The notes: a model not told the origin generated them from the sequence alone. Positions 55,856-62,699 are shown, numbered from the stretch's first letter. The stretch: DNA of 64,000 nt from Pelagibacteraceae bacterium AG-337-I02 (GCA_003282155.1 QBZY01000001.1:108312-172311), one strand, 5' to 3'. Numbers and translations are program-made.

Positions 55856-56924
55856 AGCTGCAATAATTGGCTTAGGTCCTAGTGGTTTAGCTGTAAATAA
55901 AATTCTTTATGGAGATAGCTATAACGAAATCATTGCATTTGAAAGTGAAGATATAAACAAAAGAGATAATATTTTTGGTTTTTGGTTAACGGATTGGATG
56001 AAGCCTTTTGAAAAAATTATTGAAAAAAAATGGTACAAATGGACTATTGGTAATAAAAATACCAACGTAATACATACAAGTTTAGATAAACCTTATTGTG
56101 CCATTAGTTTTAAAACTTGGAAAAAATTTTGCTTAGAAACAAAAAATAAATTAGAAATCATAAACAAAAAAGTTATCCAATATTTTCCTGAACAAAATTA
56201 TTTCAAAATAATCACTGCTGATGATAAAATATATTACGCTGAAAACATATATGATTCACGATCAGCAAAGGAAAAAAAAGGCGAATTACTACAGCATTTT
56301 TTTGGAATTAATATTACTGTGGCAGATAATACTTTTAATGAAGATAAAATAACTTTGATGCACTTTACGGAAGAAAATAATGTTTTACATTTTATATACA
56401 TCCTACCATTTAGTCACAATAAAGCTCTTGTTGAATCGACAGTCTTTTCAAAAAATGTTTTTCACAGCTCCTGGTATAGAGAAAAAATAAATGATTACTT
56501 AAAGAAAAATAATATTAATAATTTTAAAGAACAGAGCTCAGAAAAAGGATTAATACCAATGTTTTTTGCAGGGGAGAAAAGATCAGCTAATTCTAATATC
56601 TTCAATATCGGTATTAGAGGAGGTGTGTGCAAACCTTCTACTGGATACGTCTTTTCATTTCTTATAAAACAAATTCAATTGTTAAAAAATTCAAATAACA
56701 ACTATGTAAATATTCATAATTTTTTAGAAAGAAAAATGGATAAAGTTTTTATTAATTTTTTAAAAAATAACAAAGAAGATGGAAGGTCATTTATAAAACT
56801 CGCATCTAATCTAAATGGAAATGAATTCCAAAGTTTTATGATGGGTGAATCAAACTTTCTAACTAAGTTAAAAATTATAAACAGTATGCCCAAACTTCCT
56901 TTTTTAAAAGAATTATTTAAATAA
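55842..56924 (+). CDS. crtY: Lycopene beta-cyclase
   Basis: Cyclises lycopene to beta-carotene, 360 residues. N-terminal AAIIGLGPSGLAVNKIL (about 6-22) is the dinucleotide fold; FGFWLTDW near residue 45, YDSRSA (about 143-148) and GIRGGVCKPSTGYVFSFL (about 257-274) match CrtY blocks. It is somewhat shorter and more divergent than cultured relatives' enzymes, but its position between crtB and blh makes the call firm. Confidence 0.9.
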   Translation: MKIYKAAIIGLGPSGLAVNKILYGDSYNEIIAFESEDINKRDNIFGFWLTDWMKPFEKIIEKKWYKWTIGNKNTNVIHTSLDKPYCAISFKTWKKFCLETKNKLEIINKKVIQYFPEQNYFKIITADDKIYYAENIYDSRSAKEKKGELLQHFFGINITVADNTFNEDKITLMHFTEENNVLHFIYILPFSHNKALVESTVFSKNVFHSSWYREKINDYLKKNNINNFKEQSSEKGLIPMFFAGEKRSANSNIFNIGIRGGVCKPSTGYVFSFLIKQIQLLKNSNNNYVNIHNFLERKMDKVFINFLKNNKEDGRSFIKLASNLNGNEFQSFMMGESNFLTKLKIINSMPKLPFLKELFK

Positions 56925-56925
56925 T

Positions 56926-57744
56926 ATGTTAGCCGACCTTACAATTTTAAATATTATTTCTTTTTTATTAATTTTTTTCATTGGTCTTCCACATGGTTCA
57001 TTTGATGGTGCGGTTGCATCTTTAGTAGGTTTTAGTAACAGAATTCAATTTGTACAATTTATATTTTACTACCTAATTTTATTTTTTTTAGTCATTTTAT
57101 TTTGGTTATATTTTCCTATTATTGCGCTAACAATTTTTATTATAATGACTATTGCCCATTTTGGATTATGTGATTGGACAAATTTTAAAATAAATAAATA
57201 TAAGTATTCTATAAGCTTTACTTATGGGATGACTATTATTTTTGGAATAATATTTTTCAACGAAGATCAATCTTTTATGATATTTGAATATCTGACAAAT
57301 AATAATATTTACTCAATCCAGGAATATTTTTTCATTCCATATCTTTTAACATTATTATCTATAATATATTTTATTTATCTCTCCTTTTTCGAAAAGAAAT
57401 TACGTAAAGGAATTATTGAGATTTTATTTCTTTTGTTAATTTTTTATTTTTTTGATCCATTACTAAGTTTTGCAATATATTTTTGTTTTTTTCACACTTA
57501 CAAACATTTAAAACATCTGATTAAAAATATTTATTTAAATTTAAAAAATAAATATTTCGTTATTTACTCCACAATAATTTTTACAGCAATTTCTTGGATT
57601 GGAGGTTTAGGAATTGTTTACTATTTAGTTCAGAATTTATCGTTATATGAGTCGATAATAAAAGTAATTTTTATTGGACTTGCTGCTTTAACGCTCCCCC
57701 ATATGTTACTTGTTGATATTGTCTACAGAAGAAGATTTAAATAA
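56926..57744 (+). CDS. blh: Beta-carotene 15,15'-dioxygenase, Brp/Blh family
   Basis: Integral membrane enzyme cleaving beta-carotene into two retinals, 272 residues with about seven helices. The conserved His positions lie in FIGLPHGSFDGAVA (about 18-31), IAHFGLCDW (about 72-80), FFHTYKHLKH (about 178-187) and LPHMLLVDIV (near the C-terminus). Retinal is the rhodopsin chromophore, so a proteorhodopsin gene is expected; none is in this window. This is the last core gene before the tRNA-Gly hot spot. Confidence 0.93.
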   Translation: MLADLTILNIISFLLIFFIGLPHGSFDGAVASLVGFSNRIQFVQFIFYYLILFFLVILFWLYFPIIALTIFIIMTIAHFGLCDWTNFKINKYKYSISFTYGMTIIFGIIFFNEDQSFMIFEYLTNNNIYSIQEYFFIPYLLTLLSIIYFIYLSFFEKKLRKGIIEILFLLLIFYFFDPLLSFAIYFCFFHTYKHLKHLIKNIYLNLKNKYFVIYSTIIFTAISWIGGLGIVYYLVQNLSLYESIIKVIFIGLAALTLPHMLLVDIVYRRRFK

Positions 57745-57798
57745 ATCGTTTTCTCAAATATTGACTTATAAATTCAAAATGGTAATTGTGTAAATTAT

Positions 57799-57873
57799 GC
57801 GGGCGTAGCTCAGGGGTAGAGCGCAACCTTGCCAAGGTTGAAGTCGAGGGTTCGAATCCCTTCGCCCGCTCCA
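57799..57873 (+). tRNA. tRNA-Gly (anticodon GCC)
   Basis: Complete cloverleaf with encoded CCA. Acceptor GCGGGCG pairs with CGCCCGC; anticodon stem CAACC/GGTTG holds loop TTGCCAA with anticodon GCC; T arm GAGGG-TTCGAAT-CCCTT. It is the intact tRNA at the head of the accessory region; its 3' 51 nt plus 6 bp of flank are duplicated at 58655-58711, which marks it as an integration site. Confidence 0.97.
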
Positions 57874-57909
57874 ATAAATCTCCCAAAAATCCAAATTATT
57901 ATATTTTAC

Positions 57910-57927
57910 GGGACACATAATGGACAC
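57910..57927 (+). repeat. Tandem recombinase-arm-like repeat 1
   Basis: GGGACACATAATGGACAC: a 7-bp unit repeated with an 11-bp period, 37 bp downstream of tRNA-Gly. Similar pairs occur at 58571, 58775 and 60623. The geometry (one helical turn, near the core site) suggests tyrosine-recombinase arm sites; this is inference. Confidence 0.55.
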
Positions 57928-57967
57928 TTGATATTCAATAATAATTTAATTGATATAAAATAAATTT

Positions 57968-58510
57968 ATGAGTAGTCGGTATGATAACACACAAGAATGT
58001 TATCTTTGTAAAACCACAAAAGCTTTAGACAGTTTTATTAGACGCAAGGATGGAAAATATTATCGCATGTGTATGGATTGCAATGAATATGTGCAAAGAA
58101 AAAAACTTGACAGAAAAAAAGGAAAAAAAAATCTTCATACAGAAACTCATCGTACTTGCTACAAATGTCAAAGATTTTTAACAAATGATAATTTTACATT
58201 AAGGACTGCTGGAACATATTTTTCAGCTTGTAAAGAATGTAATAAATTTGGTTTTAGTCAAACTAGAAGAGCTCGAATAAAAAGTAGCGGAGGTATTATT
58301 GACCCAAAACAATTTCAAGAAAAATTAAAATTATACGAAACTTGTCCAATGTGTAAAAGAAGATGGGAAAATATTCCTTTGCTTAAAGGAAGGAAAAGTC
58401 CAATAACTATGGATCACATTATTCCAATTAGTAAAGGAGGAACAAACTTAATTGAAAATGTGCAACCACTTTGTTATTCATGTAACTCAAAAAAAAGTAA
58501 CAAAATGTAA
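57968..58510 (+). CDS. HNH endonuclease with two N-terminal zinc ribbons
   Basis: 180 residues and the sole gene between the two copies of the tRNA-Gly end. Two Cys4 zinc-binding modules (C11, C14, C35, C38 and C64, C67, C88, C91) are followed by an HNH nuclease domain: C126/C129, MDHIIPISKGGTN (148-160, catalytic His 150), NVQPLCYSCNSKK (164-176, C169/C172). The HNH core is complete. It could be a homing-type or phage-like nuclease, a DNA-packaging HNH or an anti-mobile defence cargo; I cannot tell which. There is no recombinase with it, so mobility would need a helper enzyme. Confidence 0.85.
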   Translation: MSSRYDNTQECYLCKTTKALDSFIRRKDGKYYRMCMDCNEYVQRKKLDRKKGKKNLHTETHRTCYKCQRFLTNDNFTLRTAGTYFSACKECNKFGFSQTRRARIKSSGGIIDPKQFQEKLKLYETCPMCKRRWENIPLLKGRKSPITMDHIIPISKGGTNLIENVQPLCYSCNSKKSNKM

Positions 58511-58520
58511 TTTGATCTTT

Positions 58521-58567
58521 TGCCGGTTTTCAAGACCGGTGCTTTCAACCGCTCAGCCATCTCTCTT
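58521..58567 (-). pseudogene. 5' half of a tRNA-Ser (anticodon TGA), truncated
   Basis: Read on the reverse strand, it gives AGAGAGATGGCTGAGCGG, then TTGAAAGCACCGG, TCTTGAAAACCGGC: acceptor 5' strand, D arm and complete anticodon arm of a TGA-type tRNA-Ser. It stops right after the anticodon stem; the variable and T arms are absent. It is 11 bp from the HNH stop and faces the tRNA-Gly fragment. It is interpreted as an attachment scar of an element that used a tRNA-Ser. Confidence 0.85.
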
Positions 58568-58570
58568 TGC

Positions 58571-58588
58571 GGGACAGTAGCGGGACAC
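58571..58588 (+). repeat. Tandem recombinase-arm-like repeat 2
   Basis: GGGACAGTAGCGGGACAC, the GGGACA unit twice with an 11-bp period, directly beside the tRNA-Ser fragment. Together with repeat 1 it brackets the HNH gene. Confidence 0.55.
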
Positions 58589-58654
58589 TTGGTTTACAAA
58601 ATATTAAATTATGTTATTTAAAACTTAAGAAAAGGTTAAGGATATTTGTACTCG

Positions 58655-58711
58655 GCAACCTTGCCAAGGTTGAAGTCGAGGGTTCGAATCCCTTCGCCCG
58701 CTCCAATAAAT
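58655..58711 (+). repeat. Perfect 57-bp duplicate of the tRNA-Gly 3' end (att site)
   Basis: Identical over 57 bp to 57823-57879: anticodon arm, variable loop, T arm, acceptor 3' strand, CCA and AATAAAT beyond. The 5' part of the tRNA is missing, so it cannot be a functional tRNA. A direct repeat of a tRNA 3' end is the classic product of tyrosine-recombinase integration (attL/attR); the enclosed unit is 832 bp. Confidence 0.93.
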
Positions 58712-58774
58712 TCTACAAACTCTCTCTTTTGTCTGTTAAGTTTTTTTAAAACTTTCTAATTTTAAATCCTTATT

Positions 58775-58791
58775 GTGACATTAGTGTGACA
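58775..58791 (+). repeat. Tandem recombinase-arm-like repeat 3
   Basis: GTGACATTAGTGTGACA, GTGACA twice with an 11-bp period, 64 bp after the tRNA-Gly fragment and just beyond the 3' end of the reductase gene. Its partner at 60623 lies beyond the other end of the three-gene cargo. Confidence 0.5.
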
Positions 58792-58805
58792 GAAAAAATA
58801 GTCTT

Positions 58806-59414
58806 TTACAGACTTCTAACTAATTTCTTGACTTTTAACATATGCTTATCGAATATTCTTTTTTCCATATTTGGCAAAACTGAATAAAATCGAATATATT
58901 TTGTTTCTAAACCGCCTAATTTAAATACTACTTTTTTAATTCTTCTAAATGGTATGTTATCAAAAATTGAAAAATTTTGGTAACTAATCATTGGGCCCCC
59001 ATAAGTAATCGAAATAATTCCAAGTTTACCCCTCATTGCTCCTGGAACAGGGTAACCATAGTTTTTAAAATATTTATTACCTGGTATGAGAGATTTATAC
59101 GAAAAAAACCATTTTGGATGAAGTACCCAATCTACCCAATTTTCTAGAATTGCATTAAGCCTTAAATTGTGACAACTTCCAATTAACATCATGACAGAAC
59201 ATCTTTCTAATCTTTTTCTGTATTCAAGAACAAGTTTTGGAGGAGGGTTTATATTTTGATTATAAAATGGAAGTTGCTCATTTTCCTCAAAGAGATTAAC
59301 CAAGTCAATTTCATGACCAAGTCTCTTTGCTTCATCTATAAAAGTATCTCTAATTGCTGAATTAAAAGAGTCTTTATAATTATGATGACCAAAAGCAATA
59401 AAAATTTTTTTCAT
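58806..59414 (-). CDS. Flavodoxin-fold NAD(P)H (quinone) reductase
   Basis: 202 residues of the Flavodoxin_2/NQO1 family. N-terminal IFIAFGHHNYKDSFNSAIRD (residues 4-23) matches the FMN/FAD phosphate loop HPxxxSFN; MMLIGSCHNLRLNAILENWVDWVL (about 75-98, quoted part NAILENWVDWVL) corresponds to the PAxLKgWxDRV stretch; ITYGGP (about 133-138) binds the isoalloxazine. Such enzymes pass two electrons from NAD(P)H to quinones. It is last of a leftward trio with a haem monooxygenase-like gene (6-bp gap) and an alternative oxidase gene. Confidence 0.82.
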   Translation of the reverse strand: MKKIFIAFGHHNYKDSFNSAIRDTFIDEAKRLGHEIDLVNLFEENEQLPFYNQNINPPPKLVLEYRKRLERCSVMMLIGSCHNLRLNAILENWVDWVLHPKWFFSYKSLIPGNKYFKNYGYPVPGAMRGKLGIISITYGGPMISYQNFSIFDNIPFRRIKKVVFKLGGLETKYIRFYSVLPNMEKRIFDKHMLKVKKLVRSL

Positions 59415-59420
59415 TAAAAT

Positions 59421-59723
59421 TTATAATATTTTTGTAAACCCCTCAAATTCTGGATGACCTAAATAAAGATGTTTATTGCTTCCTGCATTTCTATGGGCTA
59501 GACGAAATTCTTCTGATTTTGTCCAGTTAATAAAATCTTCTTCAGAATTCCATATGCTATGAGAGGCATACAAGGAATATTCTTCCGTAGTTTTACCTTT
59601 AATCAAGTTAAAGTTTTGAAACCCTGGAACTCTATCTAAGTGTGTTTCTCTATTTTTCCAAACTTTTTCAAAATCGTTTTCTTTACCAACTACAATCTTA
59701 AATCTATTCATTGCTACGAACAT
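59421..59723 (-). CDS. IsdG-like haem-degrading monooxygenase (ABM fold)
   Basis: 100 residues, ferredoxin-like alpha/beta-barrel dimer family. The three residues used for haem cleavage in Staphylococcus IsdG (Asn 7, Trp 67, His 77) have equivalents here at Asn 6 (AMNRFKI), Trp 67 (INWTKSEEF) and His 77 (LAHRNAG), and the family segment VWKNRETHLDRVPGFQNF (about 21-38) is present. This favours haem degradation over the YgiN quinol monooxygenase branch of the same fold. It lies between the quinone-reductase and AOX genes; it would need an electron donor, which the neighbouring flavoprotein could supply. Confidence 0.82.
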   Translation of the reverse strand: MFVAMNRFKIVVGKENDFEKVWKNRETHLDRVPGFQNFNLIKGKTTEEYSLYASHSIWNSEEDFINWTKSEEFRLAHRNAGSNKHLYLGHPEFEGFTKIL

Positions 59724-59857
59724 ATTATTTATCTAACTGATAAAAATTTTTTTAAAACAATTATTTTTTTTCCAGATATCATACGTAATATTTCTTCATT
59801 TTATATTTATTATCAGTTTAAAATTAACTAATTTTTTCAATTAAAATTAACTTTTTA

Positions 59858-60529
59858 CTAAATTTTTAAATTACTAATTTTCTTACTATTATTCTTATTA
59901 TCAATTTTGTAACTTTTCTTTTTGGTATTAAGTATATTTGCAAAACTATGATTCACATCTCTGTGACCAGCTTCATCATCTCTAATGACTTTAATAACAT
60001 CTTTTAATTTAGAATTTAAGGGAAGGTTCCAGTAATTTATCGCTATTTCGGGAGCTTTAACGTTTTCGATTTTACCCTCCTCTACTTCTTTTAAATATTC
60101 ACTGTAACTTATTACAGCTTCTTCTTCAAAATACCCCACAATCCTATGAGCAGTTCTTTGTGATAATAAATATATGATTAAATAAAAAATTATAAATATG
60201 AACTGTGCTAATAAAATTATTATTCTTTCAATGAGTGTTGGTTTAGCAATTTTAATAAATGTCATTAGATGCATTCTTTCATTCTCAGCTTCATCAAGTA
60301 ATGTTTTAATCCAACCGTTATCATCTTGCATTTTTCGTAAAGACTTAAGGTGTATTAACATACCTGCAACCATACCTGGTACAGCTGCAACTGTTTCTAA
60401 GACAACTGCTCTATGACCGTATTTTTTTCTAAAAAAAGTATCAGCAAGAAACCTTAAGAATTTAGTAAACGCTAATGCGATTTTATCACTAAAATTCTTT
60501 GGTTTATGATGTTTAGACAAATACTCCAT
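59858..60529 (-). CDS. aox: Alternative oxidase (AOX) ubiquinol oxidase
   Basis: 223-residue di-iron, haem-free terminal oxidase that reduces O2 to water without pumping protons. All six metal ligands are visible: Glu 45 (LETVAAVPGM), Glu 84 and His 87 (ENERMHL), the FEEEA Glu at 136/137, Glu 186 and His 189 (DDEAGHRDVNH). Hydrophobic hairpin about 100-123 anchors it in the inner membrane. It is shorter than plant AOX because it lacks the regulatory N-terminal Cys extension, as in bacterial forms. It is upstream of the haem monooxygenase gene (134-bp gap), in an island bounded by tRNA scars. Confidence 0.92.
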   Translation of the reverse strand: MEYLSKHHKPKNFSDKIALAFTKFLRFLADTFFRKKYGHRAVVLETVAAVPGMVAGMLIHLKSLRKMQDDNGWIKTLLDEAENERMHLMTFIKIAKPTLIERIIILLAQFIFIIFYLIIYLLSQRTAHRIVGYFEEEAVISYSEYLKEVEEGKIENVKAPEIAINYWNLPLNSKLKDVIKVIRDDEAGHRDVNHSFANILNTKKKSYKIDNKNNSKKISNLKI

Positions 60530-60622
60530 ATTAATAATATAGGCACTAATTATCCATATACATCAGGTAATGAAGGTTATTTAAAACTACGAATTAATTT
60601 TTTAAGCTTTCTTGTTATTATT

Positions 60623-60639
60623 GTGCCAAGAGTGTGACA
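60623..60639 (+). repeat. Tandem recombinase-arm-like repeat 4
   Basis: GTGCCAAGAGTGTGACA: GTGCCA/GTGACA with an 11-bp period, about 94 bp beyond the AOX start and 59 bp before the decayed tRNA-Gly scar. It pairs with repeat 3 across the three-gene cargo. Confidence 0.5.
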
Positions 60640-60697
60640 TAAAAACTTAACATAAATAAAAATCTAAAAATTCCATCAAAAACAATAATCTAATTTT

Positions 60698-60753
60698 AAC
60701 CTTCTCAAAGTTGAAGTCGAGGGTTCGATCCCCTTTTCTCGCCCCAATAAATC
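60698..60753 (+). repeat. Decayed third copy of the tRNA-Gly 3' end
   Basis: Aligns to the tRNA-Gly end with a few substitutions and small indels: GTTGAAGTCGAGGGTTCGA is conserved, the anticodon arm reads CCTTCTCAAAG instead of CCTTGCCAAGG, the acceptor strand is altered, and the flank CCAATAAATC is retained. It has no 5' half. Interpreted as an older attachment scar in the same orientation as 58655-58711. Confidence 0.8.
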
Positions 60754-61099
60754 CTAAATTTTTCTTACTCAAATCAAAATTTACGTCTCATCTACATCCC
60801 TATATGAATAAAATTAAGTTAATTTTTCATTAATTGAGGGTAAAACTATTTTTTTTATTAATATGAATAGGTTTTTGAGAAGAAAAAAATTATTAAAAAA
60901 AATTTAATCACAAAAGAATGGCTACATCAGGCTAAGTTTTTTAAAAGAAAAGAATATTATCTCCCAATCATAAAACTACGATAATATTTAATTTTAATAC
61001 TAAATAAAAATTATTAAATAAAATAATTATATTTATTAAAAAATATTAATATTTAAATTTGTAATATTTATTTAATAATTTCTTTCTAAATATTTTTAA
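60754..61099. other. Gene-free AT-rich spacer
   Basis: About 345 bp between the decayed tRNA-Gly scar and the sulfotransferase start. A+T is extreme, with alternating AAATAT/TTATT runs near the end (about 60990-61095). The longest reading I followed (ATG at 60863) stops after about 14 codons. I see no RNA gene or recognisable coding remnant. Confidence 0.6.
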
Positions 61100-61927
61100 G
61101 TGTTTAAAAATATTTTTTTGGCTTCGTATCCTAAATCTGGCAATACTTGGATTAGATCTATAATTGGAAACCTTTATAATTTTGATAAAGAGTTTAGTCT
61201 GAAAACCTTAAAGTCAATACCATTATTGTCAATTAAAAAAAACTTTGATGAATTTGAAAATAAAATTTATTCTGACAATAATGTTTTGCACTTTGACTGG
61301 GTATCACAAAATATTATCGAGTGCCAAAAAATACTAAATAACAAATCAAATCACATAAATATATTTAAAACACATAGTGTCAGACATAAAAAATTTACAA
61401 ATGAAACAGTTAATGCAGGCTTTATATATATTATAAGAGATCCCAGAGATATTGTTGTTTCTTTTAAAAATTTTTCTGGAAAAAAATTTGATGAAATAAT
61501 TAATGAATTACTTTTTCAAAAAAAATTAATGATAAATACTAATGGGGCTAAGGAATTACTTTCAACATGGGATCTTCATGTTCAATCATGGCTAAACTAC
61601 AATACTGTACCAAGATTGATTATAAAGTATGAAGATTTGAAATTAAATACAAAGGGAGTTGTATTAAATATAAAGGAATTTTTAAACAAAATACACAAAT
61701 TAAATATAGATTTAAGTGACCAGCAAATTGATAAAATAATAGAAAATACAAACTTTAATAATCTAAGAAAATTAGAAAACCAAAATGGTTTTGATGAGGC
61801 TACAAAACATTCCAAATTTTTTAGATCAGGGAATTCAAATCAATGGAAAGATATTTTATCGAAAACCCAGCTTCAGCTAATAGAAAATAATTTACAGACG
61901 TTAATGAGGTATTTTAATTATATCTAA
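61100..61927 (+). CDS. Sulfotransferase domain protein (paralogue)
   Basis: 275 residues from a GTG start at 61100. 5'-phosphosulfate loop ASYPKSGNTW (about 8-17), 3'-phosphate motif YIIRDPRDIVVSFKNF (about 111-126) and C-terminal KFFRSGNSNQWKDIL (about 235-249). The same three blocks occur in the protein at 8958-9803, and the lengths are similar, so they are paralogues or a duplicate that arrived separately. It lies between a tRNA-Gly scar and a decayed tRNA-Ser, so it is probably mobile cargo. The acceptor is unknown; adjoining methyltransferases hint at surface-glycan or secondary-metabolite modification. Confidence 0.85.
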   Translation: MFKNIFLASYPKSGNTWIRSIIGNLYNFDKEFSLKTLKSIPLLSIKKNFDEFENKIYSDNNVLHFDWVSQNIIECQKILNNKSNHINIFKTHSVRHKKFTNETVNAGFIYIIRDPRDIVVSFKNFSGKKFDEIINELLFQKKLMINTNGAKELLSTWDLHVQSWLNYNTVPRLIIKYEDLKLNTKGVVLNIKEFLNKIHKLNIDLSDQQIDKIIENTNFNNLRKLENQNGFDEATKHSKFFRSGNSNQWKDILSKTQLQLIENNLQTLMRYFNYI

Positions 61928-61940
61928 GAAATAATAGCTG

Positions 61941-62024
61941 TAGAGCGAGGTTCGAACTAACGAAAGAATTCCCTTGTTACTGATTTGAAAGACAAGTGCT
62001 TTCTCAACCGCTCAGCTATCTCTT
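61941..62024 (-). pseudogene. Decayed full-length tRNA-Ser
   Basis: On the reverse strand: AGAGATAGCTGAGCGGTTGA, an intact D arm (GCT...AGC), a damaged anticodon arm (CTTGTCTTTCAAATCAG, stem no longer pairs into a 7-nt loop), a long variable region, GTTCGAACC, and a 3' strand CTCT that can still pair with AGAG. Its flank CACTTGGTTTA is shared with the flank of the tRNA-Ser fragment at 58521-58567, so the two scars share a history. Confidence 0.7.
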
Positions 62025-62099
62025 TTTAACATCTCACTTGGTTTAAATTTTAAGCTACGATAGAATATTTATATATTATAAGTTTTAAAAAAAATTAAA

Positions 62100-62699
62100 T
62101 TATTTTAATACCAATATTGTACAACCTTGCTTCCATGATCTAGAAACCGGCGTAACTTGTCTTTCAAATTTTTTAATCCATTCGCAAAGAGCCTTCCATT
62201 CTCCTTGTAACCAATTTGGGTATGGACTTAATGGTGATGGTAGTAAATCATCAAATCTAATCATTGTATCTTTAACTATCTGAGAATTAAGTTTTTCTAA
62301 GACTGTCTTAGTAGAACTGTATAAGTCACAATCAATATTTATAAAGCTTATTTTCTCTTTATATTTTTTCATCCACTCTGTAATACTTTCTTCAAATAAA
62401 CCCCTATGAAGAATTACATTTTTTTCTACATCAGGCATTTTTTCTAATGAAAAATGTCCTGCTTCAATTTTCTGATGACCCATATCCCAATCTTCAGGCA
62501 AACCAGTAAATGTATCAAATCCATGAAAAACTTTATTAGGTTTTAGTTTTGACAAAATATTAATTGAAGCTCCATTATAAACACCAAACTCTAAAAACAA
62601 ACCATCATCAAATTTTATATTCTGCATACAAAATTTATATTCCATTTCTCTATGATCTAATAATCTCATGGGGTGATATAAAAATCTTACTGGGTCCAT
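62100..62699 (-). CDS. TylF/macrocin-type O-methyltransferase-like protein
   Basis: 199 residues, class I SAM-dependent methyltransferase. Motif I is GLFLEFGVYNGASINILS (about 33-50), followed by VFHGFDTFTGLPEDW (about 57-71), a hallmark of the TylF/CmcI family, and the metal-binding FINIDCDLYSSTKTVL (about 118-133) with IRFDDL. These methylate sugars or small molecules. It is 67 bp downstream of another methyltransferase gene on the same strand. Confidence 0.82.
   Translation of the reverse strand: MDPVRFLYHPMRLLDHREMEYKFCMQNIKFDDGLFLEFGVYNGASINILSKLKPNKVFHGFDTFTGLPEDWDMGHQKIEAGHFSLEKMPDVEKNVILHRGLFEESITEWMKKYKEKISFINIDCDLYSSTKTVLEKLNSQIVKDTMIRFDDLLPSPLSPYPNWLQGEWKALCEWIKKFERQVTPVSRSWKQGCTILVLK

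Noticed and set aside
58567-58749. Open frame of 60 codons crossing the second tRNA-Gly copy
   Set aside because: It runs through the tRNA-derived repeat and has no recognisable features; an artefact of the duplicated tRNA sequence.
59421-59723. YgiN-type quinol monooxygenase rather than haem monooxygenase
   Set aside because: Kept as an alternative only, because the Asn 6, Trp 67 and His 77 positions match the IsdG haem-degrading triad.
60863-60910. Small basic ORF after the decayed tRNA-Gly scar
   Set aside because: Careful reading of the frame gives a stop after about 14 codons; no ribosome-binding site.
61941-62024. Functional tRNA-Ser
   Set aside because: The anticodon arm no longer forms a 5-bp stem with a 7-nt loop, and the T and acceptor stems pair poorly; treated as a pseudogene.
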